From: Astragalus membranaceus
Taxonomy: Eukaryota; Streptophyta; Magnoliopsida; Fabales; Fabaceae
Assembly (NCBI GenBank): GCA_039519185.1
Contig: CM076849.1
Span: forward strand, 1 to 64,000
Direction of reading: 5' to 3'
DNA length: 64,000 bases
Positions 32,095 through 43,250 of this stretch are shown one piece after another. The notes beneath the pieces are model-generated. The model was not told where the DNA came from and made no database searches. It saw only the letters and a program-made list of their open reading frames with translations. A program made the position numbers and the translations under genes. Each line of letters begins with the position of its first letter. Position 1 is the first letter of the stretch.

Positions 32095-34777
32095 TGTCAT
32101 ACCCTAATTTTGTCCGGCTAATTTAAAACTAGAAAATCCAAAATACTGTTTTTGTCGTTTATGTGTGTCGTTCCTAGTCGTGTATAGGCGTGCTACTTCT
32201 CATTGTGCGCGCATGCGATTTTTTATAATGTACACATTTTTGTCCTCGTTGCGAACGCGTGTTCGCGTCTCGTTGTGTACGGTTGTTTATTTTAGTACGC
32301 AAATTCACGTATTCTCGTTGCAGACGCGTGTTCGCGTCTCGTTGTGTACGAGTGTTTATTTTGGTGCACGAGTTCGCATATTCTCATCTGCAGACGCGCG
32401 TTCGCGTCCCATTGTGCACGCGTGTTTCGTTTTGACGCTCGTTAATAATAGCTTTTTTAATAATAGTTTTGTCTCTCTCTCGCTTAACCAAAAAATGAAA
32501 TAAAATCAGAATAAAGAGAGGGATGGTCAAACATGTCCAAGTCTATTTTTTATTACAATAAATACAATAATCAAAGTTTACAAAAATTAATTACATTTAG
32601 AGACAAAAAAAAAACAAAAAAGTAAAACAAAAAAAGGGAGTATGCGCCCCCCTCAGTCAGGTACAGTCTCTTTGAGTAATATGCTAAAACTAATTTCTTC
32701 TTGTTCCTTTGTTGCTTTTCCAATTTTGCACCAACAAGGCACCAACCTGCAAGTTGCTGCTCCTCCTCTCCACCATACATGCTTTTTCCTCTTATAATTC
32801 AAAGCCAATACCTCTTTATTGAAAAAACCCTGTTGTGCCAAAACAAGCACACATCACTATCCTCTCAACAGATCAGCCAACCTGCCTATAAATAAAACAG
32901 CAGCACAGCCACACAGGAGGGAGGGGGAGATACAACACAGTAGCATACACACAGATACACACACAGATACGCAGGAAAAAAAAAACAAAACAGTAAAGTT
33001 TCGGCCACCATATCACCGTTGACCACCACTGCCACCAACGACCACCACAGAACCACCGCCTCACCACCCGCAGCCACCTTCATCACCACAACCGCACTCC
33101 ATCCTCCGCCTCCTCCCTCCAAACGCCAAACTACCACCACCCAACAGTGAACCATCCCAACGGCCACAACCAAACCGTCAACAACCCAAAACCATCGTGG
33201 CCAGCCCAACCCCTCTCCTTACAACCGCCACCGTCACCATAAATCACCAACAGCAAACGCCTCCACAACCACCCTAACCGAACCCCCTTCGTTTTCCCTC
33301 TCAGCCTCCACCTTCGCACCTCCAACAACCACGAAAACCACAAAACCGCCGGCGCCATCACCATGGCTCCCTCCGGCGAGTCCACCACCACGTCCTTCCC
33401 TCTCTCCCTCTTCGCAAACCGTCGCTGTCACCACCAAGTGACGCCGTGAACCACCATCACCAGATCTCGCGTCCATCACCCCCTTCTGCCATCGCCATCA
33501 TCGTCGCCCCTCTCTCCGTTCTTCTCCATCCCTTCGCCGTAGCAGTGATGTAGGGCCGCCGTTAATAACGACGAGACGCCGTGAGCCCCCACACCGTCGT
33601 CCTCCTCTTCCTTCGTCCTTCTCTCTCAGGCGAAGCCTCTCTCTCTCTCTCTGAGTTCGAAATCTCTCTCTCTCCCAGAAGAAGCCAGAAGTGGCGTTGA
33701 GGATTTGAAAAAAAAGAATTTAGAAAAGAAAGGATACGGCGCTAAGGAGAAAAAAAAATGGAATTAGGGTAAGGGAATGGGGGAGTGCGGCGCGCTGGTA
33801 GAGAAGAGGTTAGGAATTAGGTTTAGAATTTTTTAGGTTTTGCATTATATACGCAGGGTTGTAATTAACTTTAATTTTAATTTTTTTATTATTATGGTTT
33901 GCACCCCTCTGTTTCGCCGCCACAACCCCCAGAAAAGCCCACAATTTCGTGGGTTAGCCAGCCTTATAGTGGGCTGGGCTGCTACTAAATGCACCCTTTC
34001 TTTTTACTCATACAACTGCCTGTTTCTAAATGCACACACCATTTTACTACTGCACCCCCTGTTTCTTTTTTAAAAAAATCTCTTTTCCCTAAATAAATAT
34101 TTTCTTTCACAAACCTATTTTTTCCCAAATAACGAATAAATGTTTTCCTAAACATAAAATTGGTTTGTTACTAATGGTCACTCTGAGCTTAGCTTGTTTG
34201 ACCGTTGATAACAGCTTTAGTTTTCAAACGAGCTATGAGCGACGACCACTCTGAGTTTTACTTGTTTGGTCGTCACGAGTACCTCTCCCGATTTCAAAAA
34301 TAAATAAATAAAACATCAAACACACAAACATTTTCTACAAGAACTACGTGTGATTTGATTCTCTACCAGGAGATACGTAGGAGCAGAGGGCGGCCGACCT
34401 CTGTCAATTGCATTAATAAAAAACCTTTTTTTTTCTTTTAATTAATTTCCTTTCTATTTCTCAAAAAAGTACAAAAAATAACTAACTGTTTATCGAGTCT
34501 TTTTTATTATTATTTTTTATAAGGGTAAAAACATTATTTTTGAATTAATATATTTTTTGCACATTTAGTTAAAAGGTAACCTTCCTTAGGAAGGATGTCG
34601 TAGGGTGCTAATACCTTCCCTACGCATAAACGACTCCCGAGCCTAAACCTGGTCCGCAAAACCCCATTTATCCATTCAATAGGGATTTTCCAATGTTTGC
34701 CCTTAAACTAAACTTTGGTGGCGGCTTCATTTCAAGAATTTCGAAGGATCCCTCCTCCGGATTTTTCGGTCGCTACA
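32095..34777 (+). mobile_element. 3' LTR of LARD A1
   Basis: 2,683 bases, nearly the same as 22030-24710. By eye the differences are in the A-run near 32975, two single changes near 33152 and 33194, a double change near 33572, one near 33597, an A-run near 33755, one near 33939, a T-run near 34428, and changes near 34638 and 34666. Contains the U3 triple repeat (32247-32445), the TATA-like site (32886) and the hairpin block (34338-34680). Confidence 0.95.
34338..34680 (+). other. Conserved LTR-end hairpin block, family A, 3' LTR
   Basis: Same as the block at 24271: CAGAGG...CCTCTG at 34384-34403 and CCTTCC-TTA-GGAAGG at 34580-34594. No change in any stem base between the two LTRs. Confidence 0.75.
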
Positions 34778-35170
34778 CACACAACCCTAAAATGATGTCC
34801 TTTTTGGGAAAATGCTGCCTAGGTTAAAGGGCAATTGTGGGAAACCCACATTAGGTCATATCTTTCCGTGCCATACAGCTCTGACACCTGTCCTTGCCTT
34901 GATTTCCGTGTTTTCCGCACTCCCCTTGAGCTTTCTCTCTCATCTTCCGCATTTCCACTATTGCGCACGCACCTGTTGCTGCGGCACTGACACTAAACAT
35001 AATTAAATGCATTAAGGGCATCAAAATGCCCAAATTAAACCAATTCATTCCTGCACCATTATTTCTAACCTAAACACATAATTACATCATAATTGACACA
35101 ACAAGTTTATTAAATCACTTAAATTCAAGCTAAAAAGGCAAGTAATAACCATCATAAAAGATGGTTATCA

Positions 35171-35184
35171 CACCCCCAAACTTG
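35171..35184 (-). promoter_or_regulatory. Polypurine tract of inner Athila-like element
   Basis: On the - strand CAAGTTTGGGGGTG ends exactly where the LTR TGATAACC begins at 35170. This is the Athila-type plus-strand primer. Confidence 0.9.
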
Positions 35185-36934
35185 AACCGTTGCTTGTCCT
35201 CAAGCAATGACACTTGACACAGGCAAGCACAACTGTTAATAAGCAATCACAACCAATGAATCAATTCAAATATGAAGCATAAAGAAGAATCAAGCTGAGC
35301 ATCAACTTTCAGACTATCACTCGCAACCCTTCTGAATAATGAGTTCCCTAACTTATTCCTGCTCAAAAGTGTGTGTGTGTGTGACACTTAACTCAGTTCA
35401 GACCATAGCAAAGTTTAAAATTTCACTTAGCTAAGGCTTAGAGAGGCTTTCTTTTGGGAATGCTAAAGATTTTTCAAAAAGAAGGGCAGACTAACAATTC
35501 ATGCTCAGAAAGGGGGGTTGAGCTTGATTAAGGGCTTTCATGCAGCAATCCAGAACTTTTAAGGCAGTGCACTTATTCAATCCTAACATTAACATTGCTG
35601 CAGCATCAGTTGCTGCAGCATTACAGACTCAGAATTGTACTTTGTTCAGACTTTTGACTTGATTTTGTACTGCAATGCCTTTATTTCCATTTCTCTTCTG
35701 AATAGCATTTTTGCGTTTTTTTTTTTTGCACAATAGGCAATTGCAGCACATTACACAATTATTTACAGACACTGGTGCTTTGCACCTTCATTCAGACTTA
35801 ATTCAGACATCCTAAACTATGTGCACATAACCCAGCATTGCTGCAGCAACAGTTGTTGGAGCACTGCATTCCTTCATGCTTTGCCTTAATATATCTCAGA
35901 GAACCCCCAAACTTAGTTTCTTATGCTGCCCTAAGTTTTTAGTAGAAATTTAGCAATTCCCTAGGTCTACCAACACTAGCCTAGTTTCAGATCATCTTTA
36001 ATTCACTAAGTTCCTATCTGAGTTCAAGTTTAAGTGTAGGAGCAGAAACAGAATAGTTTACTCATCAAACAGGGGTGTAATCACTCATTTCTCACCATAT
36101 CATCACTAAGTTTTTGCTCAACTCTACTTCTATTTTTTTTTTAAATTCACTAATTTGATTGCAAATAACAGAGTACAAGACCTATGTATAGCTCCCCCCA
36201 CACTTAGAACTGTGCAGTGTCCTCACTGCATAAAGACAAAGGGGCAAGCTACAGAACAGCAAAAGCAGAAGCAACTACTAACAGCACAACTGTTGAGTGC
36301 TAACACAGGCAAGGCACTCAACAGGTTTATTCAAACACTAGAAATAGAAACACGCAACTAAAAACAGAGACAGAAATGAAAACTAAAAGCATAAACAGAT
36401 TAGGGTGCAGGGATTCCTGGTTTGTTTCTTGGGCTTGTTCGTGATGCACTGCCCTTGCTCTGCTTTTTCTGGTAGACCCTTGGGGATGGAGCCTTGGAGG
36501 ACCTTGGGACATTTGAGGTTTATGTTGCTGCAGTATTAGATTGCTGCAGCACTGGTCCTGTATCTTGCATGGCAACAGCAATAGCAGCATTTGCTTCTTG
36601 ATCTTCTTGCATAGTAACTCCTTCCACATCGAGCTCAGCTACTTCAGGCACTTTGACTAGCCTCCTCCTCTTAGGTGCATGCTTTGCCCTTATCTACTTT
36701 GAGGGTGAAAACACATCATCAGAACCAGAATCAGCAACAACAGTTGCTGCAGCAGTAGAAGCAGTGCTGCAGCATCACCTGCAGTCACACCCTCAAACTT
36801 CCAATTGCCAGAACTATTTTCCTGCAAAACAAACACAAGAACAAACAACAACACTGGTTTATTAGATTAAAAACCCTGGGCTGCCTCCCAGTAGCGCTTG
36901 GTTTAAGAGTCCTCAGCCAGACTAGCCTCTAATG
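35185..36934 (-). other. 3' noncoding region with remnant of the extra ORF
   Basis: On the - strand this follows the integrase tail stop. A conserved AAGCGCTACTGGGAGGCA lies at 36882-36899, as after the integrase of the outer element. From about 36670 to 36400 one - strand frame reads KRRRLVKVPE and a short Gln/Ala part, like the basic tail of the extra ORF at 47800-47868, but it is incomplete. The rest is noncoding and carries seven TGCTGCAGCA words (35596, 35611, 35839, 36542, 36745, 36765 and a near form at 36526). No other gene is seen. Confidence 0.6.
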
Positions 36935-38788
36935 CTAGAGGTTTTGTTCTGTGGTGACTTTGTCCCTCACCACATGTGCTCCACGGTACTGTTTCACCCT
37001 CTTACCATCAATTTTGCATGTGGACCCAATCAGCTCTCTTCTTTGAATTTTCTCAGATGCTGCAGCAATAGGTGCTGCAACATCCACTTGCTCAGCAGAT
37101 GTTGTTGCATTAAATCTCAGAATCTGATTCTCTTCATCTCGTGGTTCTGGCTGAGGTGGTGGTTCTGGTTGAGGTGGGAGCTGGGTGGGTTCTAGTTGCT
37201 GGGGTTCAACATTCCCATGAGTTTCTTTCACAACAACATCATCATGTAACATACTTACTTCCACAAGGTCTTCTTTTTCTGATTCATCAAGAGCTTTAAC
37301 CAAATGGTCACTTTGCTTATGGAAGTGCTTTTGAACTACAGAGTCAAGAGATACAACAAAGGAACATTCCTCGGTTCCTTTATCAGGAGACTTGAAGGCA
37401 TTCATCACATTGAACTTGATCTCTTGGTCATTAACTCTCATAGTCAATTCCCCTTTTTGCACATCAATTAGAGTCTTCCTAGTAGCCAAGAAAGGTCTTC
37501 CAAGAATTATAGGCACCTCCTTATCTGCATCAAAATCTAAAATCACAAAGTCAGCAGGAAATACAAATTTATCAACCTTTATCAGAACATCTTCAATTAT
37601 TCCCTCAGGATAGGCAATAGATCTATCTGCAAGTTGAAGAGTGACAGTGGTAGGCCTAGCAATTCCAATACCAAGCTGTGTAAATATGGATTTGGGCATC
37701 AAATTGATGCTTGCCCCCAAATCACACAGTGCACGACCAGAATAGGATCCACCAATAGAACATGGTATGGTGAAACGGCCAGGGTCCTCCAATTTTCTTG
37801 GGAGCTTGCTCTGCATGATCATGCTACACTCTTCTGTCATTGCTACTGTCTCAAACTCTCCCAGTCTCCTTCTCTTGGTGAGCACTTCCTTCATGAACTT
37901 TGCATAATTGGGAATTTGTTGAAGTGCTTCCACCAAAGGGACATTGATGTGTAGTTGTTTCAGCACCTCTAAGAATTTACCAAATTGCTTGTTCTCCTGA
38001 GCCTTCTTCAACCTTTGAGGAAAGGGAGGAGGGGGGTACTCTTGAACAAACTTAGGTGATGGCACAGGTGTTGCACCAGATGCTGCAGCATCAGTTGCTG
38101 TCGCATCTGTTTTACTCTTTTTTTCATTTTTTTCAGAATCTTTTTCTTTTCTTTTGTCACCACCACCTGTAGTAAGTGATGGCCCATTCAAATCCTTCCC
38201 ACTCCTCAGAGATATAGCCTTGCATGTCTCCTTCGCTTTAGAAGATGAAGCTTCAGTGGTGGATAGCAAAGATCCACTCTGTCTTTGGGTTAGAGCAGTA
38301 GCTATCCGACCAATTTGGTTTTCCAAGTTCTTGATTGCAGCCCCTTGAATCTGATATTGAGTCTTTGTTTCATTCATGAAAGCTTTCAACATAGCCTCCA
38401 TTGAGTTATCAGATGCAGGAGCAGATTGCTTTGCTTGAGCAGGGAATCCTGGTGGCACAACAGGTGCTGGAGTAGTTGCTGCAGCAGGTGCTGCTGTAGC
38501 ATTGTTGCTCCATCTGAAATTTGGATGATCTCGCCACCCAGGATTGTAGGTATTTGAATATGGATTATTACCCTTGTTGTACCCAACATAGTTGACTGAG
38601 ATAGGATTCGCAGGACACTCCTCATAAAGATGACCTCCTCCACAATAAACACAACTTGGAGAGGAACCGCATGGAGCTGGTTCAATTGCTGCTACAGTTG
38701 CTTCAGTTGCTGCAGCATGTGTTGCTGTAGCATTAGGTGGACTCATGTTTTTGATCATATTAGATAGTGCAGCCACTTGAGCAGACAA
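36935..38788 (-). CDS. Gag C-terminus, protease and integrase-tail fusion
   Basis: An open frame of 617 codons on the - strand. Domains: zinc knuckle C46-x2-C49-x3-H53-x4-C58; Ala-rich linkers that carry the ten-mer words; PPPPFPQRLKKAQ near residue 250; retropepsin-like protease with CDLGASINLMP (catalytic Asp near residue 356) and IILGRPFLAT; then a PQPEPPPQPEP linker; and finally KRVKQYRGAHVV, which matches the last residues of the integrase of the outer element. So about 1,000 residues of RT, RNase H and integrase were deleted and the frame was kept across the join. The first ATG is internal: the real Gag start is at 39732 in another frame, with a short deletion between. Confidence 0.85.
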   Translation of the reverse strand: MSAQVAALSNMIKNMSPPNATATHAAATEATVAAIEPAPCGSSPSCVYCGGGHLYEECPANPISVNYVGYNKGNNPYSNTYNPGWRDHPNFRWSNNATAAPAAATTPAPVVPPGFPAQAKQSAPASDNSMEAMLKAFMNETKTQYQIQGAAIKNLENQIGRIATALTQRQSGSLLSTTEASSSKAKETCKAISLRSGKDLNGPSLTTGGGDKRKEKDSEKNEKKSKTDATATDAAASGATPVPSPKFVQEYPPPPFPQRLKKAQENKQFGKFLEVLKQLHINVPLVEALQQIPNYAKFMKEVLTKRRRLGEFETVAMTEECSMIMQSKLPRKLEDPGRFTIPCSIGGSYSGRALCDLGASINLMPKSIFTQLGIGIARPTTVTLQLADRSIAYPEGIIEDVLIKVDKFVFPADFVILDFDADKEVPIILGRPFLATRKTLIDVQKGELTMRVNDQEIKFNVMNAFKSPDKGTEECSFVVSLDSVVQKHFHKQSDHLVKALDESEKEDLVEVSMLHDDVVVKETHGNVEPQQLEPTQLPPQPEPPPQPEPRDEENQILRFNATTSAEQVDVAAPIAAASEKIQRRELIGSTCKIDGKRVKQYRGAHVVRDKVTTEQNL

Positions 38789-39732
38789 GGCAGTGACCTC
38801 ACTTCATGTACACCAGCCACCTTCTTTTGAGCACTTAACCTAGAAGCAGGCCATTGATAGCTATTTGCAGCAATATCCTCAATAAGATTATATGCATCAT
38901 TGTAAGATCCTTTGAGTAGAACTCCTCCAGATGAAGCATCAAGCATGAGCCTAGTTTGGGGCTCCAATCCATTGTAGAAGGTCTCCATTTGAATAATGAC
39001 AGGAATACCATGGTGTGGGCATTTTCTCAACAGTTCTTTGTATCTTTCCCATGCTTCAAACAAAGTTTCAAATTCAGTTTGCTTAAAAGAGGTAATTTCA
39101 TTTCTCATCCTGGCATTCTTTATTGGAGGAAAATATTTTGTCATAAATTTTTCTGCCATCTCATTCCATGTAGTGACAGAGTTAGGCTCTAGTGAGTTAA
39201 GCCAGGCCTTTGCTCTATCCTTCAAGGAATAAGGAAACAATTTCAGTTTGAAAGCATCATCTGTAACACCAGGGAGAATGAAATTACTGCAAACCTCAAC
39301 AAATTGTTTCAAATGCAGATGTGGGTCTTCAAGGGGACCACCGCCAAACTGCCCAATTGTTTGAAGCATTTGGAACATCATAGGCTTAAATTCAAAATGA
39401 GTTGTAGCAATCTCTGGCCTCACTATGCCTGTCTGCATAGTTTGAGGGTCAAAGACTGCATAGTCTCTCATAGGTCTATCCCTATCATTTGCCATGCCTA
39501 TGACATTCATATCAATAAACTGTCTTCTGTAGCCTCCATCACCATCACCTTGAACTGAGGGAGGTGGTGAAGTCATATCACCATCAACAGTAGGTGGAGG
39601 ACTAGCCATAGCAGCAGCTCGCCCTAATTCAATAAGTCCTGGAGTACTGTGAACTCTTCTCAAGCTTCTGAAATATCTTTCTATCTCTGGGTGCAACTGG
39701 AATTCTGGTGTGGTACGCCTATGCCTGTGCAT
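38755..39732 (-). pseudogene. Gag N-terminal part of inner Athila-like element
   Basis: The start is ATG 39732 (MHRHRRTTPEFQ), shared in position with the other gag copies; upstream codons of the same frame lie in the ten-mer-rich leader. It contains PEIERYFRSLRR, MANDRDRPMRDYAVFDPQ, the LKDRAKAWLNSLEPNS core, FETLFEAWERYKELLRKCP and a GGVLLKGSYNDAY part. Near 38800-38815 the frame shifts: compared with the copy at 8450-8480 about four bases are missing, and the frame ends after a short foreign tail. The zinc knuckle is thus in the next frame (36935-38788). Whether this is a mutation or a used frameshift cannot be told from one copy, but a four-base loss points to mutation. Confidence 0.88.
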
Positions 39733-39852
39733 ATGCTGCAGCAACAGATGTTGCAGCAATCTAATGCTGTAGCAACAGAAATCACACAAACAGAATTAGT
39801 AACAAAAATGCACTAAGTTGCTAACTAATTAAACAGTCAATTTAACTATAAT

Positions 39853-39870
39853 TCCCCGGCAACGGCGCCA
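39853..39870 (-). promoter_or_regulatory. Primer binding site, tRNA-Asp type
   Basis: On the - strand TGGCGCCGTTGCCGGGGA, the exact Athila/Tat tRNA-Asp site, six bases after the LTR end. Confidence 0.92.
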
Positions 39871-39876
39871 AAAACT

Positions 39877-41255
39877 TGTTGCGTGAAAACGTAGATAGTG
39901 CAAGTATACACTGTCAACAAGTAATATAGAGTAAGTGAGATCGTTCCCACGAGGAATTATGCTAAATAACGAGAGTTTAATTTGATTAACAATTTAGTGA
40001 GGAAAGTAAATGACACACAAGTTTTGGGTAACATAAACAGTAGTAAAAAGTAAAGGGTAATGGAAATCAGTGCTGAGAACAAGTCAAGATGCATTCACTT
40101 CAGTAGCTTCATTAAAATGTGATTAAGGGTACGTTCAATGCTACAGCATTAGGTGCTGCAGCAATAAGACGTTATTCTCTCGAATACTTCACACTAGGCT
40201 TCCTTGCAAGAGTTTATCTCTAAACCCTAAAGAAGTACCTCCTAGGCTGCTTGAGCACCGGCAGTATTCACCTTATGAGCTATGCCCTCCTATCTCTAGG
40301 GTTAAGCAAGGAACATCAAGATCTCTCGTTAATGTTCACTACCCATATTACCTTGTGAGGTAAATTTACAAACCATCTCTGAATTTATAAATGCTATTTA
40401 GAATAGGCGGACCATTCCTACTCTAAAATGGAAATATTTTCACACACAAGATAAAATGCATAACATTGAACATACTTCATTAATCACATAGTAAATTAGC
40501 TACATCAGATCCAGCATCTCAACTATGAGTATTTAGCTCATATTGAGCTTGCAAAACATGGAAAATAACTTAAACAAAATAGTAGAAGTCATATTACAAA
40601 TTTCAAGGTAAGAAATGATACTACAAAGAGAGAACAGTAGGAGAGCTCCAAGGATGACAATGGAGGACTGATCCAGCTCGTCCAAGTAGAATCCACCGAG
40701 AAAAATGTAACTCCAGTGATGCTGCAGCAACAGTCTCAGCAATGGAAGTGTTTGGTAGTGAAGGGTGAGCTTTTGCACGCAGGAGAAGCTATCTCTAAAC
40801 TTCCCCTGACGGCCCAGCATGCTAATGAAGAAAGGGAAATGTCCTTATATAGTGTCTCCTTGCACACAACCCTAAAATGATGTCCTTTTTGGGAAAATGC
40901 TGCCTAGGTTAAAGGGCAATTGTGGGAAACCCACATTAGGTCATATCTTTCCGTGCCATACAGCTCTGACACCTGTCCTTGCCTTGATTTCTGTGTTTTC
41001 CGCACTCCCCTTGAGCTTTCTCTCTCATCTTCCGCATTTCCACTATTGCGCACGCACCTGTTGCTGCGGCACTGACACTAAACATAATTAAATGCATTAA
41101 GGGCATCAAAATGCCCAAATTAAACCAATTCATTCCTGCACCATTATTTCTAACCTAAACACATAATTACATCATAATTGACACAACAAGTTTATTAAAT
41201 CACTTAAATTCAAGCTAAAAAGGCAAGTAATAACCATCATAAAAGATGGTTATCA
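39877..41255 (-). mobile_element. 5' LTR of inner Athila-like element
   Basis: 1,379 bases, uninterrupted; on the - strand it starts TGATAACCATC and ends CACGCAACA. Ten-mer words at 40139, 40154 and 40720 match those in the 3' LTR. The conserved tail CGTGGGAACGATCTCACTTA is shared with the outer element and with 7360. ORFs in it (40533-40820, 40897-41133) duplicate those in the 3' LTR and are not genes. Confidence 0.95.
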
Positions 41256-41260
41256 CCTAC

Positions 41261-42452
41261 TCAGAACTACCAAAGGCAGAATGTCCCTGTTCTTGATAAT
41301 TCCATGGAAGGTTTATTGAAAAGTTTCATGAGTGATTGTAAAACAACTATAAAAACTCATGAAGCTTCCATTAATAATCTGGAAGTTCAGATGGGGCAGA
41401 TAGCTAATGTCCTTACCCAAAGAGCTAGTGGATCATTACCATCCACCACTGAAGCTTCAACTTCTAGCACAAATGGGAAGGAGCAAATCAAAGCTATATC
41501 GTTAAGGAGTGGGAAAGATTTGACAAGACCATCAGCTGTTTCAAATGATGAAAAAAACAAAAACTCTGAAAAACAAAAAGAACCTGCAACAGACGCTACA
41601 GCGTCTGTTGCTGAAAAGATACCACCACCACCCAGAATTATTCCTACATATCCTGATCCTCCTTATCCTCAAAGATTGAGAAAGGCCCAGGAAGATAAAC
41701 AGTTTAACAAATTCCTAGAAGTTCTTAATCAATTGCATATTAATGTTCCCTTGGTGGAAGCCCTCCAACAAATGCCCAATTATGCAAAGTTCATGAAGGA
41801 TGTGCTCACCAAGAGGAGAAGACTTGGGGAATTTGAGACAGTAGCAATGACTGGGGAATGTAGTATGAGGGTGCAGAACAAGCTCCCACCCAAATCTAAG
41901 GATCCTGGCAGTTTCACTATTCCATGTTCCATTGGGAATTTCTACTCAGGTCGTGGTTTATGTGATTTGGGTGCTAGCATAAATCTAATGCCCAAGTCAA
42001 TATACACACAGCTAGGAGTGGGAACTGGCAGGCCTACCTCAGTCACTCTGCAGCTAGCTGACAGAACCCTTGCTTATCCAGAAGGAATCTTAAAAGATGT
42101 TCTAATAAAGGTAGACAAATTTGTATTTCCTGTTGATTTTGTAATTTTGGATTTTGATGCAGATAAAGAAGTACTTATCATACTGGGAAGGCCCTTTTTG
42201 GCCGCTGGAAGAACTCTAATAGATGTGCAGAGAGGAGAATTGATCATGAGGGTCAATGACCAAGAAGTCAAGTTCAACATCCTCAATGCTATGAAATTTC
42301 CAGATCCCAACATTGAAGAGTGCTCCTTTGTGTCTGCTCTTGACCAAGTGGTTCAGAATCATTTCCAGAAAAGCACAGATCATCTGAGGCAATTACTGGA
42401 CAACACTGAAGATGCTGGATCTAATAAACAGCTGCACAAGATGAGGAACTGA
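41261..42452 (+). pseudogene. Gag end and protease of outer Athila-like element
   Basis: Continues the gag frame that was cut at 21038: the CCTAC duplication falls between codons of the same frame. Contains a SMEGLLKSFM stretch, ISLRSGKDL, the linker with CGCTACAGCG at 41594, YPQRLRKAQEDKQFNKFLEVL, and a retropepsin-like protease with CDLGASINLMP (about 41959) and ILGRPFLAAGR. The frame ends with TGA 42450; the true continuation is in another frame from about 42425 (a one-base shift), leading to RT. Confidence 0.9.
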
Positions 42453-43250
42453 CGGTTAAAGAAATTTGGGCCAGAAAGTATGAATCTCTGGAGCAAGAGA
42501 ATTCTGACATGAGGAAGAATCTGCCCTCCACTGAACAGCCACCAACTCTGGAACTGAAGGAGTTGCCTTCACACCTCAAATATGCATATCTGGGGGACAA
42601 TAGCACTTTGCCTGTTATAATTGCTTCTGATATTTCTGAACAGCAGGAGCAGGATCTGATTCAAGCGCTGCAGCGGCATAAAAAGGCTATTGGGTGGCAA
42701 ATGTCAGATATTAAAGGTATCAGCCCCACCATCTGTATGCACAAAATAGTGTTAGAAGAAGATTCTAAAAACTGCATTGAAGGGCAGAGGAGGCTGAACC
42801 CTATTATGAAGGAAGTGGTGAAGAAAGAAATCATCAAATGGTTGGATGCATGTATTGTGTACCCCATATCAGACAGTGCATGGGTTAGTCCTGTGCAGTG
42901 TGTGCCAAAGAAGGGAGGGGTAACAGTAATTACTAATGAGATGAATGAGCTGCTTCCAACCAGAACTGTGACAGGATGGAGGATCTGCATGGATTACAGG
43001 AGGTTGAACAAAGCTACAAGGAAAGATCATTTCCCATTGCCTTTTATTGACCAAATGCTGGATAGACTTTCAGGTAAAGAATTTTATTGCTTTCTTGATG
43101 GTTACTCTGGTTATAATCAAATAGCAATAATCATTGAAGACCGGCAAAAGACTACATTCACATGTCCATATGGTACCTTTGCATTTAGGAGGATGCCATT
43201 TGGATTGTGTAATGCACCTGCCACTTTTCAGAGGTGTATGATGGCAATTT
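42430..43250 (+). pseudogene. Reverse transcriptase, first part, outer element
   Basis: The frame reads DEELTVKEIWARKYE just after the shift, then a connection region, then RT blocks: GWRICMDYRRLNKATRKDHF (about 42975), FLDGYSGYNQI (about 43093) and the FRRMPFGLCNAPATFQR block (about 43187). One CGCTGCAGCG word is at 42666. Near 43248 a single-base loss shifts the frame just before the FMDD active-site motif, so RT is split over two frames and cannot be made whole. Confidence 0.92.

Larger units (their letters stand above)
22030..34777 (+). mobile_element. Ogre-like LARD element A1, no coding capacity
   Basis: 12,748 bases with LTRs of 2,681 and 2,683 bases and duplication CACAC (22025-22029 and 34778-34782). 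LTR start TGTCATACCCTAATTTTG, end GGTCGCTACA; primer site GGCGACC...TGGGGAC; polypurine AAAGAGGGGCAGC. These are Ogre/Tat-type signals. The 7.4-kb interior has no gag or pol frame on either strand, so it is a large retrotransposon derivative (LARD) that must use proteins of a related element. The two LTRs differ at about nine bases and four short indels by eye (0.3-0.4%), a recent insertion. Confidence 0.93.
21039..35170 (-). mobile_element. 3' LTR of inner Athila-like element, split by insertion
   Basis: The LTR halves are 21039-22029 and 34783-35170. Joined in order they match the 5' LTR at 39877-41255 in length and almost in sequence (base changes at about 21438, 21945, 22000 and 34905). 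The insertion duplicated CACAC. The half at 21039 carries the ten-mer pair TGCTACAGCA / TGCTGCAGCA at 21301 and 21316 and one more copy at 21882. ORFs in the LTR (for instance on the - strand at 21695-21982) recur unchanged in the other LTR and are not genes. Confidence 0.95.
21039..41255 (-). mobile_element. Athila-like retrotransposon, inner, - strand, pol deleted
   Basis: Inserted into the gag of the outer element with target duplication CCTAC (21034-21038 and 41256-41260). On the - strand it runs: 5' LTR 41255-39877, primer site, gag, protease, a remnant of the integrase tail, polypurine tract, 3' LTR 35170-21039. Reverse transcriptase, RNase H and almost all of integrase are absent, so it is non-autonomous. 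The two LTRs are both 1,379 bases once the nested element is removed and differ at about four positions by eye (0.3%), so the insertion is recent. A further element sits in its 3' LTR. Confidence 0.95.

Noticed and set aside
22030..34777. Assembly artefact as an explanation for the 10-kb offset repeat
   Set aside because: The two copies differ at about a dozen places, are bounded by TG/CA ends with a primer site and a polypurine tract, and have an exact target duplication, so they are LTRs of one element.
36653..37195. + strand frames over the inner element (36653-36865, 36932-37195)
   Set aside because: They are the opposite strand of the Gag-protease frame and its 3' region.
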